From NCBI GenBank assembly GCA_016703425.1, contig JADJCA010000001.1, forward strand, positions 1,364,001 to 1,428,000: 64,000 bases of DNA, in the 5' to 3' direction. Both the position numbers and the translations under genes were made by a program. The notes under the pieces were generated by a model, which worked only from the letters and a program-made list of their open reading frames with translations, searched no databases and was not told the DNA's origin. Shown one piece after another: positions 48,867 to 57,165 of the stretch. Every line of letters begins with the position of its first letter. Position 1 is the stretch's first letter. The DNA is from Myxococcales bacterium (GTDB taxonomy: Bacteria > Myxococcota_A > Polyangia > Polyangiales > Polyangiaceae).

Positions 48867-49958
48867 ATGGAAAACCATCCAAATGAGCGGCAGGCGCCCT
48901 TGAGTCGAGTGAAGCCACCGAAAGGCGCGGTCTTGCCGCGCCCCGCCGAGGTCCTGGAGGGCGCCGTCGTCTCGGTCTTCCGCGTCCCCCCCGAGCAGGC
49001 GGGCCAACGGCTCGACGTCTTCCTTCAAAGCGAGCTCCGCCGAACCACGCGAACGCGTGCACAAAGCATCATTCGCCTGAGCGCCTTCGACGAGGCGGGG
49101 CGCCGCATGCGCCCGGGGCAGCGGCTGTCGTCGGAGCAGAAGGTCTTCTTGTGGCGCGCCGCCTGGGACGAGACGCCGGTGCCCACGGACGTGCCGGTGC
49201 TTTACGAGGATGACCACCTGCTGGCGATCGACAAGCCGGCGGGGCTGCCGGTGCACCCGACGGCGCGCTACCACAAGAACACGCTCATCAAGATCTTGGA
49301 GGGGGAGCGGCCGGGGCAGTTCCTCTCCCTAGGCCATCGACTCGACCGCGAGACGAGCGGCGTCATGCTCGTGTCGAAGACGCGCGAGTGCGACCGCGCG
49401 CTCAAGCGCGACCTCGAAGCGCGCGTGGGCATCGAGAAGCGCTACAAGGCCATCACGTGGGGCGTGCCGACGGATCCGGCGGGGCTTGGACGAACGGCCT
49501 TCCGCTTCGAGCAGAGCCTCGAGCTCGATCCAGACAATCCCATCGGCGTGAAGATGTGCCTCGGCAAGACGAGCGCCGCGCTGGAGGCGGCGACGCGGTT
49601 TGCCATCGTGGCCACGGCGTCGCGGGGGGATGCGCGGTACGCGCGCGTGGATTGCGATCTGGAGACGGGAAGGCAGCACCAGATACGCGTTCACTTGCAA
49701 GCGCTGGGGGCGCCTGTGGTGGGGGACAAGCTTTACGGGCCGGATGAGCACCTCTTCACGCGGGGGGCGGATGGAGAGCTGACGGCGGATGATCTGGTGG
49801 TGCTGGAGATCCCGCGGCACGCGCTGCACGCGGCGCGCTTGGAGCTGGCGCATCCGATGACGCGGGAGGCGCTCGTGATTGACGCGCCGTTTCCGAAGGA
49901 GCTTGAGGAGTTTTGGGGGGGGTTGGAGGTTGAGGGGGATGGAGGGGGGCGCGGGTAG
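48867..49958 (+). CDS. RluA-family pseudouridine synthase
   Basis: 363 aa from the ATG at 48867. An S4-like N-terminal part (AGQRLDVFLQSELRRTTRTRAQSIIR) precedes the catalytic domain with the active-site motif GHRLDRETSG (catalytic Asp) and the family segments LLAIDKPAGLPVHPT and GRQHQIRVHLQALG. It modifies uridines in rRNA or tRNA. The exact site is not predictable. The C-terminus becomes very Gly/Glu-rich just before the simple repeats that follow. Confidence 0.92.
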   Translation: MENHPNERQAPLSRVKPPKGAVLPRPAEVLEGAVVSVFRVPPEQAGQRLDVFLQSELRRTTRTRAQSIIRLSAFDEAGRRMRPGQRLSSEQKVFLWRAAWDETPVPTDVPVLYEDDHLLAIDKPAGLPVHPTARYHKNTLIKILEGERPGQFLSLGHRLDRETSGVMLVSKTRECDRALKRDLEARVGIEKRYKAITWGVPTDPAGLGRTAFRFEQSLELDPDNPIGVKMCLGKTSAALEAATRFAIVATASRGDARYARVDCDLETGRQHQIRVHLQALGAPVVGDKLYGPDEHLFTRGADGELTADDLVVLEIPRHALHAARLELAHPMTREALVIDAPFPKELEEFWGGLEVEGDGGGRG

Positions 49959-49969
49959 AGGCGTGAGAG

Positions 49970-50092
<123 letters not shown>

Positions 50093-50209
50093 ACCTGCGC
50101 ACTCACGGTGAGGACTCACTCGCAAGCGCGTGCCGCCTAAGGGCGGCACTTTGCGCTTGCAGAGGAAGGAGCTTCTTCGCCCAACAGGCAACGCTTCGAA
50201 GGGACTCGC

Positions 50210-50275
50210 TCCGTCATGTTCGGTCACCTCCCCGGCCTGCGGCCGGGATTTGAGGAGGTGACCGAACATGACGGA
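50210..50275 (+). promoter_or_regulatory. 22-bp perfect inverted repeat burying the RBS and ATG of the four-helix-bundle gene
   Basis: The left arm at 50210-50231 is the exact reverse complement of the right arm at 50254-50275. The 22-nt loop itself contains an inner stem CCCGGCC-TGC-GGCCGGG. The right arm holds the ribosome binding site GGAGGTG (50254-50260) and the ATG at 50268. In RNA both would be fully base-paired. The left arm is thus an inverted copy of the gene's 5' end, with a mirrored GGAGGTG and ATG on the minus strand (short frame from 50217). It may limit translation or be part of a mobile end. Confidence 0.85.
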
Positions 50276-50603
50276 ACAATTCCCATTTCAGAAACTTGAT
50301 GCCTATGCGGTCGCGAAGGCGATGGCGATGGCCGTGCACGGTGCGAAGATTTCGCATCGCGAGCTGCGGGATCAGGCCGAGCGCGCGAGCGTGAGCACCT
50401 TCCTTCAGCTCAGCGAAGGTTTGCCCAACGACGCGCCGGGCATGCGCCGCCGCTACTTCACGATCGCGCGCAACAGCCTCTGCGAGGTTGTGGCGGCCAT
50501 CGACCTCGCGCTCGCGTTGGGGGCCATCGCAGAGGGGCGCGCGAGGGAGGTCCTTGCGGCGGCGCATCGGCTGCGGGGGATGCTCATCGCGCTCGCGAGG
50601 TAG
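50268..50603 (+). CDS. Four-helix-bundle protein (23S rRNA intervening-sequence protein family)
   Basis: 111 aa. Four amphipathic helices with typical family features: FQKLDAYAVAKAMAMAVHG at the start, ASVSTFLQLSEGLPND, RRRYFTIARNSLCEVVAAIDLA and a last helix ending LRGMLIALAR. Members occur inside 23S rRNA intervening sequences, next to reverse transcriptases (Avd) or alone. No RT or rRNA is present here, so this is a stand-alone type of unknown role. A basic, nucleic-acid-binding surface is likely. Flanked by hairpins and inverted simple repeats. Confidence 0.85.
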   Translation: MTEQFPFQKLDAYAVAKAMAMAVHGAKISHRELRDQAERASVSTFLQLSEGLPNDAPGMRRRYFTIARNSLCEVVAAIDLALALGAIAEGRAREVLAAAHRLRGMLIALAR

Positions 50604-50614
50604 GGTGCTTGGTA

Positions 50615-50642
50615 GTCGAGGCCTCCCTTGCGAGGCCTCGAC
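50615..50642 (+). terminator. Hairpin after the four-helix-bundle gene
   Basis: GTCGAGGCCTC and GAGGCCTCGAC form an 11-bp perfect stem with a six-base loop, starting 11 bp after the stop codon. There is no T run, so it is not a classical intrinsic terminator. It could stabilise the 3' end or mark the right end of the element. Confidence 0.55.
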
Positions 50643-50660
50643 CTAAGCCGACGGCCGCAG

Positions 50661-50713
50661 TCCTGGTCCTGGTCGCGGTCGCGGTCGCGGTCGTGGTCGT
50701 GGTCGTGGTCGAT
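50661..50713. repeat. Hexanucleotide array (GGTCGN)n, inverted relative to the left array
   Basis: About nine units of GGTCGC/GGTCGT. It is the reverse complement of the CGACCN array at 49970-50092, so the four-helix-bundle gene lies between two inverted simple repeats. A further short direct patch of GCGACC occurs at 50746-50764. Confidence 0.8.
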
Positions 50714-50799
50714 TCCCTCAACGACCATCAGCAGCAAGTCCACACCGCGACCGCGACCGCGACGCGCGCGCACCCGAAGTATGCTCTCGGACGACCGCC

Positions 50800-51157
50800 A
50801 TGAATCAGCAAGACTTCGATCGCGTCATCGCCAATCTCCCGAGCCTGACTGCGCTCTACGAAGATCTGCCCTTCGACTTCGGGGTCTTGGACGCCGCAAT
50901 CGACGATCCCGACGCGCTTTACGGACGCCCTTCGCCCGCCGCGCTGCAGGCACACCGACCACCTGCTGGGTTACCCCTCCCACTACAGTCTGGGCTACGA
51001 CCCGACGCCGGGGCCCGAATGGGTGTCGCTGCTGACTCTCCATTCGCACGACGCACTCGAGTGGTGCTGGCAAGACGGCAACAAGCTCATGGTGTTCATC
51101 GAGCGTGAGCGACTCGCTGCTCGTGACTTCAGCGCATTGAAATGCGATGCGGGCTGA
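50800..51157 (+). pseudogene. Frameshifted DUF1963-like remnant
   Basis: The frame from the ATG at 50800 gives MNQQDFDRVIANLPSLTAL to about residue 50. A second frame then continues HTDHLLGYPSHYSLGYDP, PEWVSLLTLHSHDALEWCWQDG and DFSALK to a TGA at 51155. That second part resembles the C-terminus of DUF1963 proteins (LLGYP... LLxLxSDD... DxxKLxxFI). One base removed near 50948 would join them into 118 aa, which is still less than half the usual length. It is probably a remnant, or a short DUF1963-like protein with a sequence error. Confidence 0.6.
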
Positions 51158-51260
51158 CGCTCGAAGAGCGGAGCGGTTCGCAGGAGGAACCGGCGCCAAA
51201 GCCCGATGCCCGTCGACGCCCGCTGTTGCGGCCGTGCCCTCGCCGTAATAGGCGTCTCTC

Positions 51261-51614
51261 ATGCGCTGGCTGACGTTCGCGGGTCTCTTCTTGGCTTCGG
51301 CGTGGCCAGCGGGGTGCGGAGGTCGAGTCGACGATCCAACGCCCTCGAGCCTCGCGGGCTCGAGCCGCTCGACCAACGTTCCCGCCGCCGGCGTCGGCTG
51401 CGCAGCCGCGTGCGATCGCTTCCGCGAGTGCACGGCCGCGCGCGAAGATCGCGACGCGTGCATCGCGGCCTGCGTGAAGGAGCTCCCTGAGGCCAGCGAG
51501 GCGCGGAGCTACGGGACCTGCATCGAGGCGCTCTCCTGTGATCAGATCGAGCGGGGCGTCAGCATGAACTGGGGCCCCATCGGCGAGTGCTGGTCGAAGG
51601 CCCGTAGGCGCTGA
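51261..51614 (+). CDS. Small cysteine-rich lipoprotein
   Basis: 117 aa. The signal peptide ends in WPAGC, a plausible lipobox. The mature part has seven further cysteines in the pattern GCAAACDRFREC...DACIAAC...TCIEALSC...EC, suggesting a disulfide-stapled helical hairpin. Small proteins of this form are common in Polyangiales. Function unknown. Confidence 0.7.
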   Translation: MRWLTFAGLFLASAWPAGCGGRVDDPTPSSLAGSSRSTNVPAAGVGCAAACDRFRECTAAREDRDACIAACVKELPEASEARSYGTCIEALSCDQIERGVSMNWGPIGECWSKARRR

Positions 51615-51736
51615 GCGCGCCCCATCGGCTCGACGTCGAGAGCCTCCGGGAACGAGGCAGGGAACGAGGCAGGCCCCACGGCTCCCCCGACGGTGTCCGT
51701 GCGCGGGAGCGGACCGGCTCGCGCCGGTCGAGCGGT

Positions 51737-52303
51737 TCAGTCGCAGGGGCCGGCGAGCGGTCCGCCCACGTATTCGTAGTGCCACGGCTCGCTGGGCACC
51801 GTGCGCTGCCAAGGCAAGCCTTCCTCGGCGATGAGGCGAGCGAGCTGCGATCGCTGGGCCGTCGCGAAGTCGAGAGCCGTGCCGCTCTGATGGTTCGAGT
51901 AGCCCGGGCGCGCCGCGAGGTTGCCGCCGTTGCAGCGCCCCGTCTGGTAGCAGCGCCAGAGGTACTCTTGCTCGCGCATCGTGCGAAAGCCGCTTTCGAT
52001 GTGCACGTCGATGCCCCGAGCCGCGGCTCGCTTCTGAAGGGCGAGGAAGGCGTAGCCAGTGGTCTTCGTGACGGGCTCGTCGTCGATGAGCATGAGCTCC
52101 ACGTCGCCGAGCGGCGCGCCATCCGAATACGCCGGCTCCGTCCCGTGCCCGCAGGTGAGGGTGCTCTCGAGCGCGCTTGCCGTGGCGCCGGTGCGGGCCT
52201 CATCGCGCGGGTCGGCGGAGCAGGCCGCCGCGAGACTGGCAGCGGCGATGACGGACCATTGAGATGTGCGCGGGAACATCTGCCGGCGAGTAAAGCCTGA
52301 CAT
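51737..52303 (-). CDS. D-alanyl-D-alanine carboxypeptidase-like M15 peptidase, lipoprotein
   Basis: 188 aa from the ATG at 52303. A start at 52279 is possible. The N-terminus carries a twin-Arg-like TRRQMF before a hydrophobic stretch ending LAAACS, a lipoprotein cysteine. The M15 zinc site is complete: SGFRTMREQ, SNHQSGTALDF (His and Asp ligands) and EPWHYEY (catalytic Glu and His). VanY-type enzymes trim the stem peptide of peptidoglycan. Role in cell-wall maintenance inferred. Confidence 0.87.
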   Translation of the reverse strand: MSGFTRRQMFPRTSQWSVIAAASLAAACSADPRDEARTGATASALESTLTCGHGTEPAYSDGAPLGDVELMLIDDEPVTKTTGYAFLALQKRAAARGIDVHIESGFRTMREQEYLWRCYQTGRCNGGNLAARPGYSNHQSGTALDFATAQRSQLARLIAEEGLPWQRTVPSEPWHYEYVGGPLAGPCD

Positions 52304-52360
52304 CCGCCGTCACGCACGCGGAGGAGCGTCTCAAACGGGACCCGAGTTCCCCTGCAAGGC

Positions 52361-53224
52361 TCAAATCGACACTGGATTCCGACAGCATCGGAGAAGCTCG
52401 CTTCGGGCTGCAGACGTCGGCCGAAGCGAGGGCGTCAGCCGAGGGAACCCGCGCAGGCCTTCTTGCGGATCTCGTTTGGTCAGGCACGTCTTGGTGTCGG
52501 AGTCGCAGCGGGTCTCGCACGCCGTCGTCGCCGCGGGATCGCAAGAAGCGCCGGCCTTGAGCCGGGCCGTGCATTTCTTGGTAGCGGAGTCGCAATAGGC
52601 GCTCGAGCCACACTCGAGGCCCGACCCGATGCAGGCGTCGCCGAGTGCTTTGACCACGAGCTTCTTGCACGCTTTGGTCTCGGGGTCGCACTGGAGCGTG
52701 GGGTCGACGCCGCACGATGCGTACGTGGTGTCGGCCTTCGGCACCACGCCACTGGTGATGCACGAGTCGCCCTCGGTCGGGGCCTTGAGCGCGATGCACA
52801 CGCCTTCGTCGCTTGGGCCGGTCTCCTGGCGGAAACACGTGGACCGATACGCGCCCAGCGCGCAATCGCTCGACGACTTGCAGGACTGGCCGGGGGTCTT
52901 GTTGGCTCGAAGGATGCCCTCGCAATCCGGATCGTCATCCTCATCGAACGTGGACTTGCTGGGCGCACACGTGCTGACGGCGGCCGCCATCTTGGCGATG
53001 CAGTTGCCCGCCTTCTGCGCGTCGTAGACGTACTCGGGGTGCTCGGTGCGCTCCTTGTCGAGCTCTGCCTGGACGGCCGCGGCGCCTTGCTCACACGTCT
53101 TGAAGTCATCGGCGAAGCCATTCTGGGCACAACAAGGTTGGATGGCCGCGCAGAGCTTCTGGACGTGCCGGCGTGACCGCCATCGGTTCGCCCCCGCGCC
53201 GACTGGCGTGGGCGCACGGGCGAG
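52361..53224 (-). pseudogene. 5'-truncated cysteine-rich protein
   Basis: The frame is open from 53224 but has no ATG, GTG or TTG until 52990. Clear coding similarity-like sequence begins at VQKLCAAIQPCCAQNG (53164), well before that methionine. The body has paired cysteines in the style of myxobacterial secreted proteins (GQSCKSSSDCALGAY, SCGVDPTLQCDP, LECGSSAYCDSATKKC). The signal peptide end is missing, replaced by the promoter region of the next gene. After TKTCLTKRD the tail also looks out of register. Probably inactive. Confidence 0.6.
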
Positions 53225-53266
53225 CTATCTTCCGCCGCGCGAACAGGTCGCCATGCCGGAGGACTC

Positions 53267-53878
53267 ATGAGCTTGGGGTACGTCTACAAGGACTTGGCCA
53301 ACAAGTATGTGGCCCACGGCCACAAGGAGGGGCGGAAGGACGGACTCGAAGCTGGGCGCCAACAGGGCCTGCATGAAGGGCTCCAGAAGGGCCAAGCCGC
53401 CGCGTTGCTCGCCCTCCTTGCCGAGCGTGGCCTCACGCCCACGCCCGAAGAGCGCGCGCACATCGCTGCCTGCACCGATGAAACGCTGCTCGCGCGTTGG
53501 GTGCGGAGGGCCGTCACCGCTCCCAGCGTGGCAGACCTCTTCTGCCGCGTGGACGTCTCGGAAGCCATCCTGGCCGCCGTCGCCGAGGCCACTCGCACGA
53601 CGCTCAAGGCGCTCATGGCGCAGAACAAGCACGGCTTTCCGGGCGCTCGTCTAGACGAGCAGGCCGACCAGCACCGCGCCGCGGGACGCGCCGCCGGCCG
53701 ACGCGAGGCGCGCATCGAAGACATCGTGTCCGTCCTCGAGGCACAAGCCCTCCAGGTTTCGGCTGCGGACAGAGCTCGCATCGCAAGCTGCACCGATGAC
53801 GCGACGCTCGTGCGCTGGCTGCGGCAGGCGGTCTTGGACGACGGCGAGTTCCCTGAAGCCTTGAGCAACGACCGCTAA
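53267..53878 (+). CDS. Truncated Rpn-like family protein, copy 1
   Basis: 203 aa. It begins YVYKDLANKYVAHGHKEGRK, then Glu-Gly-Arg/Gly-Leu repeats (DGLEAGRQQGLHEGLQKGQ). Two related C-terminal modules follow, LAERGLTPTPEERAHIAACTD and LEAQALQVSAADRARIASCTD, each ending in a LxRWxRxA helix. This is the back half of a large Polyangiales family resembling Rpn/transposase-like nucleases. The PD-(D/E)XK front half is absent. A good GGAGGACTC site precedes the start, so the short form seems to be expressed. Tandem paralogue at 53962. Confidence 0.65.
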   Translation: MSLGYVYKDLANKYVAHGHKEGRKDGLEAGRQQGLHEGLQKGQAAALLALLAERGLTPTPEERAHIAACTDETLLARWVRRAVTAPSVADLFCRVDVSEAILAAVAEATRTTLKALMAQNKHGFPGARLDEQADQHRAAGRAAGRREARIEDIVSVLEAQALQVSAADRARIASCTDDATLVRWLRQAVLDDGEFPEALSNDR

Positions 53879-53930
53879 CCAATCCAGCTGACCAATCCAA
53901 CTAACCAATCCAGCCAACCAATCCAACGCG
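53879..53930. repeat. Four short direct repeats between the tandem copies
   Basis: The unit CCAATCCAxCTGA/CTAA is repeated about four times with period 12-13 bp immediately after the stop of copy 1. It is AT-richer than the surroundings. Probably slippage-derived. It may help unequal recombination between the tandem genes. Confidence 0.65.
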
Positions 53931-53961
53931 TCGAGCGTTAGGCCGCTTGCCGGAGGGACTC

Positions 53962-54570
53962 ATGATCGAGGGGTACGTCTTCAGAAGTGACTTCGCCAAG
54001 AAGCACCTGGCCCAAGGCCGCGAGAAAGGGCGGAAGGAGGGACTGCATGTCGGGCGCCAAGAGGGCATGCGTGAAGGGCTCCAAAAGGGCCAAGCCGCCG
54101 TGTTGCTCGCCATCCTCAACGAGCGTGGCCTAACGCCCACGCCCGAAGAGCGCGCGCACATCGCTGCGTGCACCGATGAAGCAGAGCTCACGCATTGGGT
54201 GCGGAGGGCCGTCACCGCTGCCAGCGTGGCAGACCTCTTCTGTCGCGTCCCGGTCTCGGAAGCGATCTTGGCCGCCATCACGGAGGCCAGCCGGACGGCG
54301 CTCGAGGCGCTCATGGCGCAAAACAACTACGGATTTCCCGGCGCCCTTCTCGAAGAGTTCGCCGACGAGCACCGCGCGGCGGGACACGCCGCCGGCCGAC
54401 GCGAGGCGCGCATCGAAGACATCCTGACCGTCCTCGACGCGCGGAACCTCGAGCTTTCGGCTGCAGAGAAGGCTCGCATCACAAGCTGCACCGATGACGC
54501 GACCCTCGTGCGCTGGCTCGGGGAGGCGGCCCAGGCGGAAGAGATCAAGCACGTCTTCAACGATCCCTGA
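53962..54570 (+). CDS. Truncated Rpn-like family protein, copy 2
   Basis: 202 aa from the ATG at 53962 (MIEGYVFRSDFAKK) with GGAGGGACTC before it. Same layout as copy 1: charged GREKGRKEGLHVGRQEG repeat, LNERGLTPTPEERAHIAACTD module, middle helices and LDARNLELSAAEKARITSCTD module. High similarity in protein and in the upstream 20 bp shows recent tandem duplication. Nuclease domain absent. Function unknown. Confidence 0.65.
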   Translation: MIEGYVFRSDFAKKHLAQGREKGRKEGLHVGRQEGMREGLQKGQAAVLLAILNERGLTPTPEERAHIAACTDEAELTHWVRRAVTAASVADLFCRVPVSEAILAAITEASRTALEALMAQNNYGFPGALLEEFADEHRAAGHAAGRREARIEDILTVLDARNLELSAAEKARITSCTDDATLVRWLGEAAQAEEIKHVFNDP

Positions 54571-54799
54571 CGACCTCGACCGCCATTGCCGCAAGCGCGT
54601 TGCTACCGCGGTGGCGTCATATCGAAGCGCTATGTCGAAGCGACCTGGGAAGACCGAGAAGATCAGATCTCTGTCGAAACGATGAAGGGATGGCTCGGTT
54701 TCCGGCTTGGCCATGAGCCTGAGCGTGGCGCGAAAGGGCGTCGCTATTCCGTCTAGGCAGCGGACGCTCAGGTGTCGCGTCGGGTGCTAGAGTACGAGC

Positions 54800-55366
54800 A
54801 TGTCGAGCGCCGCAACTCGCCGGGCTACGTACGCCGACGTCCTGACCGCGCCCGAGCGCGTGGTCGCTGAGGTCGTCGGCGGCGTGCTCCACACGAGCCC
54901 GCGCCCCGGTCCACGGCATGCCGTCGCAGCAAGCTCCTTGGGGTCGGACTTGCACGGCGCCTTCCATCGCGGTCGCGGCGGCCCCGGTGGATGGATCATT
55001 CTCTTCGAGCCTGAGCTTCACCTTGGCGCCCAGCCCGACATCGTCGTGCCTGACGTGACGGGGTGGCGGCGCGAACGAATGAGCGACGTGCCCGACGAGC
55101 CTTACTTCACGCTTGCGCCGGATTGGGCATGCGAAGTCCTCTCGCCCGCGACGGAGGCCTTCGATCGCGGCGACAAGATGAACCTCTACGCACGCGAGGG
55201 GCTCGCCTACCTTTGGCTCGTGGCGCCGCGACCGCGGACGCTCGAGGCGTACCGGCTGCGAGACCTTCGCTGGGAGCGTCTGGGCGCGTGGTCCGACGAA
55301 GCGGTCGTGCGCGTGGAGCCTTTTGAGGCGATGGAGATTCGGCTGGAGGATCTCTGGCGGGTGTGA
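54800..55366 (+). CDS. Uma2 family (DUF820) putative nuclease
   Basis: 188 aa. Restriction-endonuclease-like fold indicated by EVVGGVLHTSPRP at the start, PDIVVPDVTGWRRER and WACEVLSPATEAFDRGDKM (the PD...ExK-type acidic residues), then LAYLWLVAPRPRTLEAYRL. Uma2 proteins are greatly expanded in cyanobacteria and Myxococcota and their role is unproven. It starts 86 bp upstream of any conserved motif loss, so it looks complete. Confidence 0.88.
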   Translation: MSSAATRRATYADVLTAPERVVAEVVGGVLHTSPRPGPRHAVAASSLGSDLHGAFHRGRGGPGGWIILFEPELHLGAQPDIVVPDVTGWRRERMSDVPDEPYFTLAPDWACEVLSPATEAFDRGDKMNLYAREGLAYLWLVAPRPRTLEAYRLRDLRWERLGAWSDEAVVRVEPFEAMEIRLEDLWRV

Positions 55367-55545
55367 GTTGCCGCCGCCGATGTTCATGCCCTGCGGCGAG
55401 AGCACGTCCACGTCCAAGTCGGTCCCTCGTATCCGGTACCGGCATTGAAGATTGACATCGGGCGCGAGGCGACCGCTCGAGCAAAGCTGCCATGTAGACA
55501 GTCCACAATTCGTGGAATCGCGGGTCCCGTCGAGTCGCGAGCAGC
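55367..55545 (-). other. Gap with a short minus-strand coding remnant
   Basis: The 179-bp gap between the convergent Uma2 and mqsA genes contains a minus-strand stretch reading GLSTWQLCSSGRLAPDVN and RYRIRGTDLDVDVLSPQG. It is well composed but has no start of its own and runs into the Uma2 gene. It is likely a fragment of a lost gene. No further feature seen. Confidence 0.35.
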
Positions 55546-56013
55546 TCACGCCGCGTGTTCGCGGAGGTAGTCGATGCTGCCCGGCAAGTCGCGAATCAGG
55601 CGGAGCAAGATGTCCATCGCCGCCGTCTGCACGTTTCTGCCGGACTCCCAGCGGGACACGGTGTTCGCGCCCAGCCGGAGCAGACGCGCCAGGTCGGCCT
55701 GCGTGAGGTTGAAGTGCTCTCGGATCGCGCGGATCGCGTCGGCCGAGAGCAGGCCGTGCTTCTTGCGGTAGCGCGCGATCGCATCTTCGCCGAGCCGCTT
55801 CGCGTCCTGGAAGCGCAGCATGACCTCCCCGCATTTCGGGCAGCTCAGGTGAGCCGCGGATGGGACCGCGATCTCGTCGCCGTTGACGGGCAGCCGCAGC
55901 GTGCCCCGCTTCTCCACCATCGGCGTCCCGCACGCCGGGCAGGCATCGTTGGCCAGGACGCGACCGCGGCGCGGAGACGTCTTGGTCTTGGCGCTAGGCG
56001 TCTTCTTCTTCAT
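55546..56013 (-). CDS. mqsA: MqsA-type antitoxin (zinc ribbon plus XRE)
   Basis: 155 aa from the ATG at 56013 with GAGGGTG upstream, overlapping the toxin gene. The zinc-binding half has CPACGTPM and CPKCGEVM. The C-terminal XRE half has LTQADLARLLRLGANTVSRWESG, which contacts operator DNA. MqsA-family antitoxins neutralise the MqsR toxin and repress the operon. The toxin precedes the antitoxin, as in the E. coli mqsRA order. Confidence 0.9.
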   Translation of the reverse strand: MKKKTPSAKTKTSPRRGRVLANDACPACGTPMVEKRGTLRLPVNGDEIAVPSAAHLSCPKCGEVMLRFQDAKRLGEDAIARYRKKHGLLSADAIRAIREHFNLTQADLARLLRLGANTVSRWESGRNVQTAAMDILLRLIRDLPGSIDYLREHAA

Positions 56014-56320
56014 GACCAACACCCTCGTCCTCGTGGAACGAGACCACGATGCAGTCGTTCCGCAGCATGATCTTCACGTAGACGACCACTCCGGCGAGCG
56101 AGGGCTTGAAGAGGTACATCCACTCGCCGGTCGTCTCCGACTCCAGCCGGCCAGCCGAGTCTTCGTCCGCGAGCTTCTCCAAGACGTCGCACGCATCCTC
56201 TTCGTCCAGGCCGAACCCGAGCCCGACCAGCTCGCGCCGGGCCTTCAAGGTGAAGAGGACCTTGCGCGCCGTCGCGAGCTCTCGGACGCGCGTCAGGACT
56301 CTTGGCAACCAGCGTGGCAT
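55994..56320 (-). CDS. mqsR: MqsR-type mRNA interferase toxin
   Basis: 108 aa. The fold signature is VRELATARKVLFTLKARRELVGLGFGLDEEDACDVLEKLADEDSAG followed by EWMYLFKPSL and VYVKIMLRNDCIVVSFHED, matching MqsR (strand-rich RNase of the RelE/YoeB fold). MqsR cleaves mRNA, at GCU in E. coli. Overlaps the antitoxin start by about 20 bp. Start is the ATG at 56320. Confidence 0.85.
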   Translation of the reverse strand: MPRWLPRVLTRVRELATARKVLFTLKARRELVGLGFGLDEEDACDVLEKLADEDSAGRLESETTGEWMYLFKPSLAGVVVYVKIMLRNDCIVVSFHEDEGVGHEEEDA

Positions 56321-56460
56321 GTCGGAGCGCCATCACTATTTAGTGAATTATGCATATGGTTATCCGCCCGGTCAAGGCTGCTCGCCTGCGCGACCGCGAG
56401 GTCGTCGAGCTTCACTGCAAAGCGCCGCGACGACAGCAAGCGGCCCTGGCGTAGCGGAGA

Positions 56461-56588
56461 GAGAGAGCAGCACCTCGTGCTCGGGGAGACCATGCAGGAT
56501 TCTTCGGCGGCGCTGAGGGAGAAGTTGCGTGGCCCAGCGAAGAAGGAAAAGCGGCAGCCTGAGGCTAAGCCTGAAGCCTGAGCAAGAT
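56461..56588. repeat. Dispersed repeat, copy A
   Basis: About 90 bp shared with copies B (57020-57160) and C (63267-63355). All have GAGACCATGC then GGA-TCTTCGGC, then AAGTTGCGTGGCC and GCGAAGAAG. Here a tail of CCTGAGGCTAAGCCTGAAG repeats follows, and it ends 9 bp from the truncated end of the DUF5615 toxin remnant. Not an insertion sequence by itself, as no transposase is present. Confidence 0.7.
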
Positions 56589-56597
56589 TGGAGCGCG

Positions 56598-56713
56598 TCA
56601 GGGCGGGATGTCTTCGACGGTCTGATCCACCACCGTCAGCGCGTCGAAGCCGCGCGTCGGAGGAGCTCGCGGATCTCGACCGGCAGGTTCTCGTCGATCT
56701 TGAACGCGATCAC
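56598..56713 (-). pseudogene. Truncated, frameshifted DUF5615 (PIN-like) toxin
   Basis: The GTG at 56713 overlaps the stop of the DUF433 gene (GTGA). The frame gives VIAFKIDENLPVEIRELLRR, the exact opening of DUF5615 PIN-like toxins with its first acidic active-site residues. One base added near 56655-56660 continues as GFDALTVVDQTVED, then a stop after IPP. A full toxin has about 110 residues, and only 38 remain. The break lies next to dispersed repeat copy A. Inactive. Confidence 0.75.
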
Positions 56714-56946
56714 GTCCCCGTTCCACGAAGCGGGATGAGCTGCTCGTGGGCGAGCTCCGCCGCGTACCGGAGGGCGGCGCGCACGTCATCCGCGACGAGC
56801 GAGGGGTAGCTCGCGGTGATCTCCGCCTCGGAGAGCCCGGCAGCGAGGTTGTCGAGCACGACGGAGACGGGGATCCGGGTGCCCTTGATGCAGACCTGAC
56901 CGCCGAGGACACCAGGGTCGGAGACGATTCGATCACGCCAGCTCAT
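56710..56946 (-). CDS. DUF433 antitoxin-like protein
   Basis: 78 aa from the ATG at 56946. The longer frame upstream runs through dispersed repeat copy B and is not credible. DUF433 hallmarks: RIVSDPGVLGGQVCIKGTRIPVSVVLDNLAAGLSEAEI and a YPSLVADDVRAALRYAAE helix. DUF433 proteins are partners of DUF5615 toxins. Here the toxin has been lost, leaving an orphan antitoxin. Confidence 0.85.
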   Translation of the reverse strand: MSWRDRIVSDPGVLGGQVCIKGTRIPVSVVLDNLAAGLSEAEITASYPSLVADDVRAALRYAAELAHEQLIPLRGTGT

Positions 56947-57019
56947 GGCCCCACCTCGCGTTGGAAGGGTAGCACGGCGCACTCGTGGCGCAGTTCGCGG
57001 CAGGGCTGTCCCAGCACCT

Positions 57020-57160
57020 ACTGCCTTCGTGAGAGACCATGCGGAACTCTTCGGCTGGGTCGCCGGAGAAGTTGCGTGGCCGGGCGAAGAAGAGAGCAGA
57101 AAAGGAAGGAAAGGCAGGCGGGAGGCTGAGGCGGAAGCCTGAGGCTGAGCAAGAGGGCTA
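57020..57160. repeat. Dispersed repeat, copy B
   Basis: Shares GAGACCATGC, AACTCTTCGGC, GAGAAGTTGCGTGGCCGGG and GCGAAGAAG with copies A and C, and like A continues into GGAGGCTGAGGCGGAAGCC repeats. It lies upstream of the DUF433 start. Confidence 0.7.
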
Positions 57161-57165
57161 AGCAA

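Noticed and set aside
50268..50603. Four-helix-bundle protein as Avd of a diversity-generating retroelement or part of a retron
   Set aside because: No reverse transcriptase, template repeat or msr/msd-like structure was found in the window.
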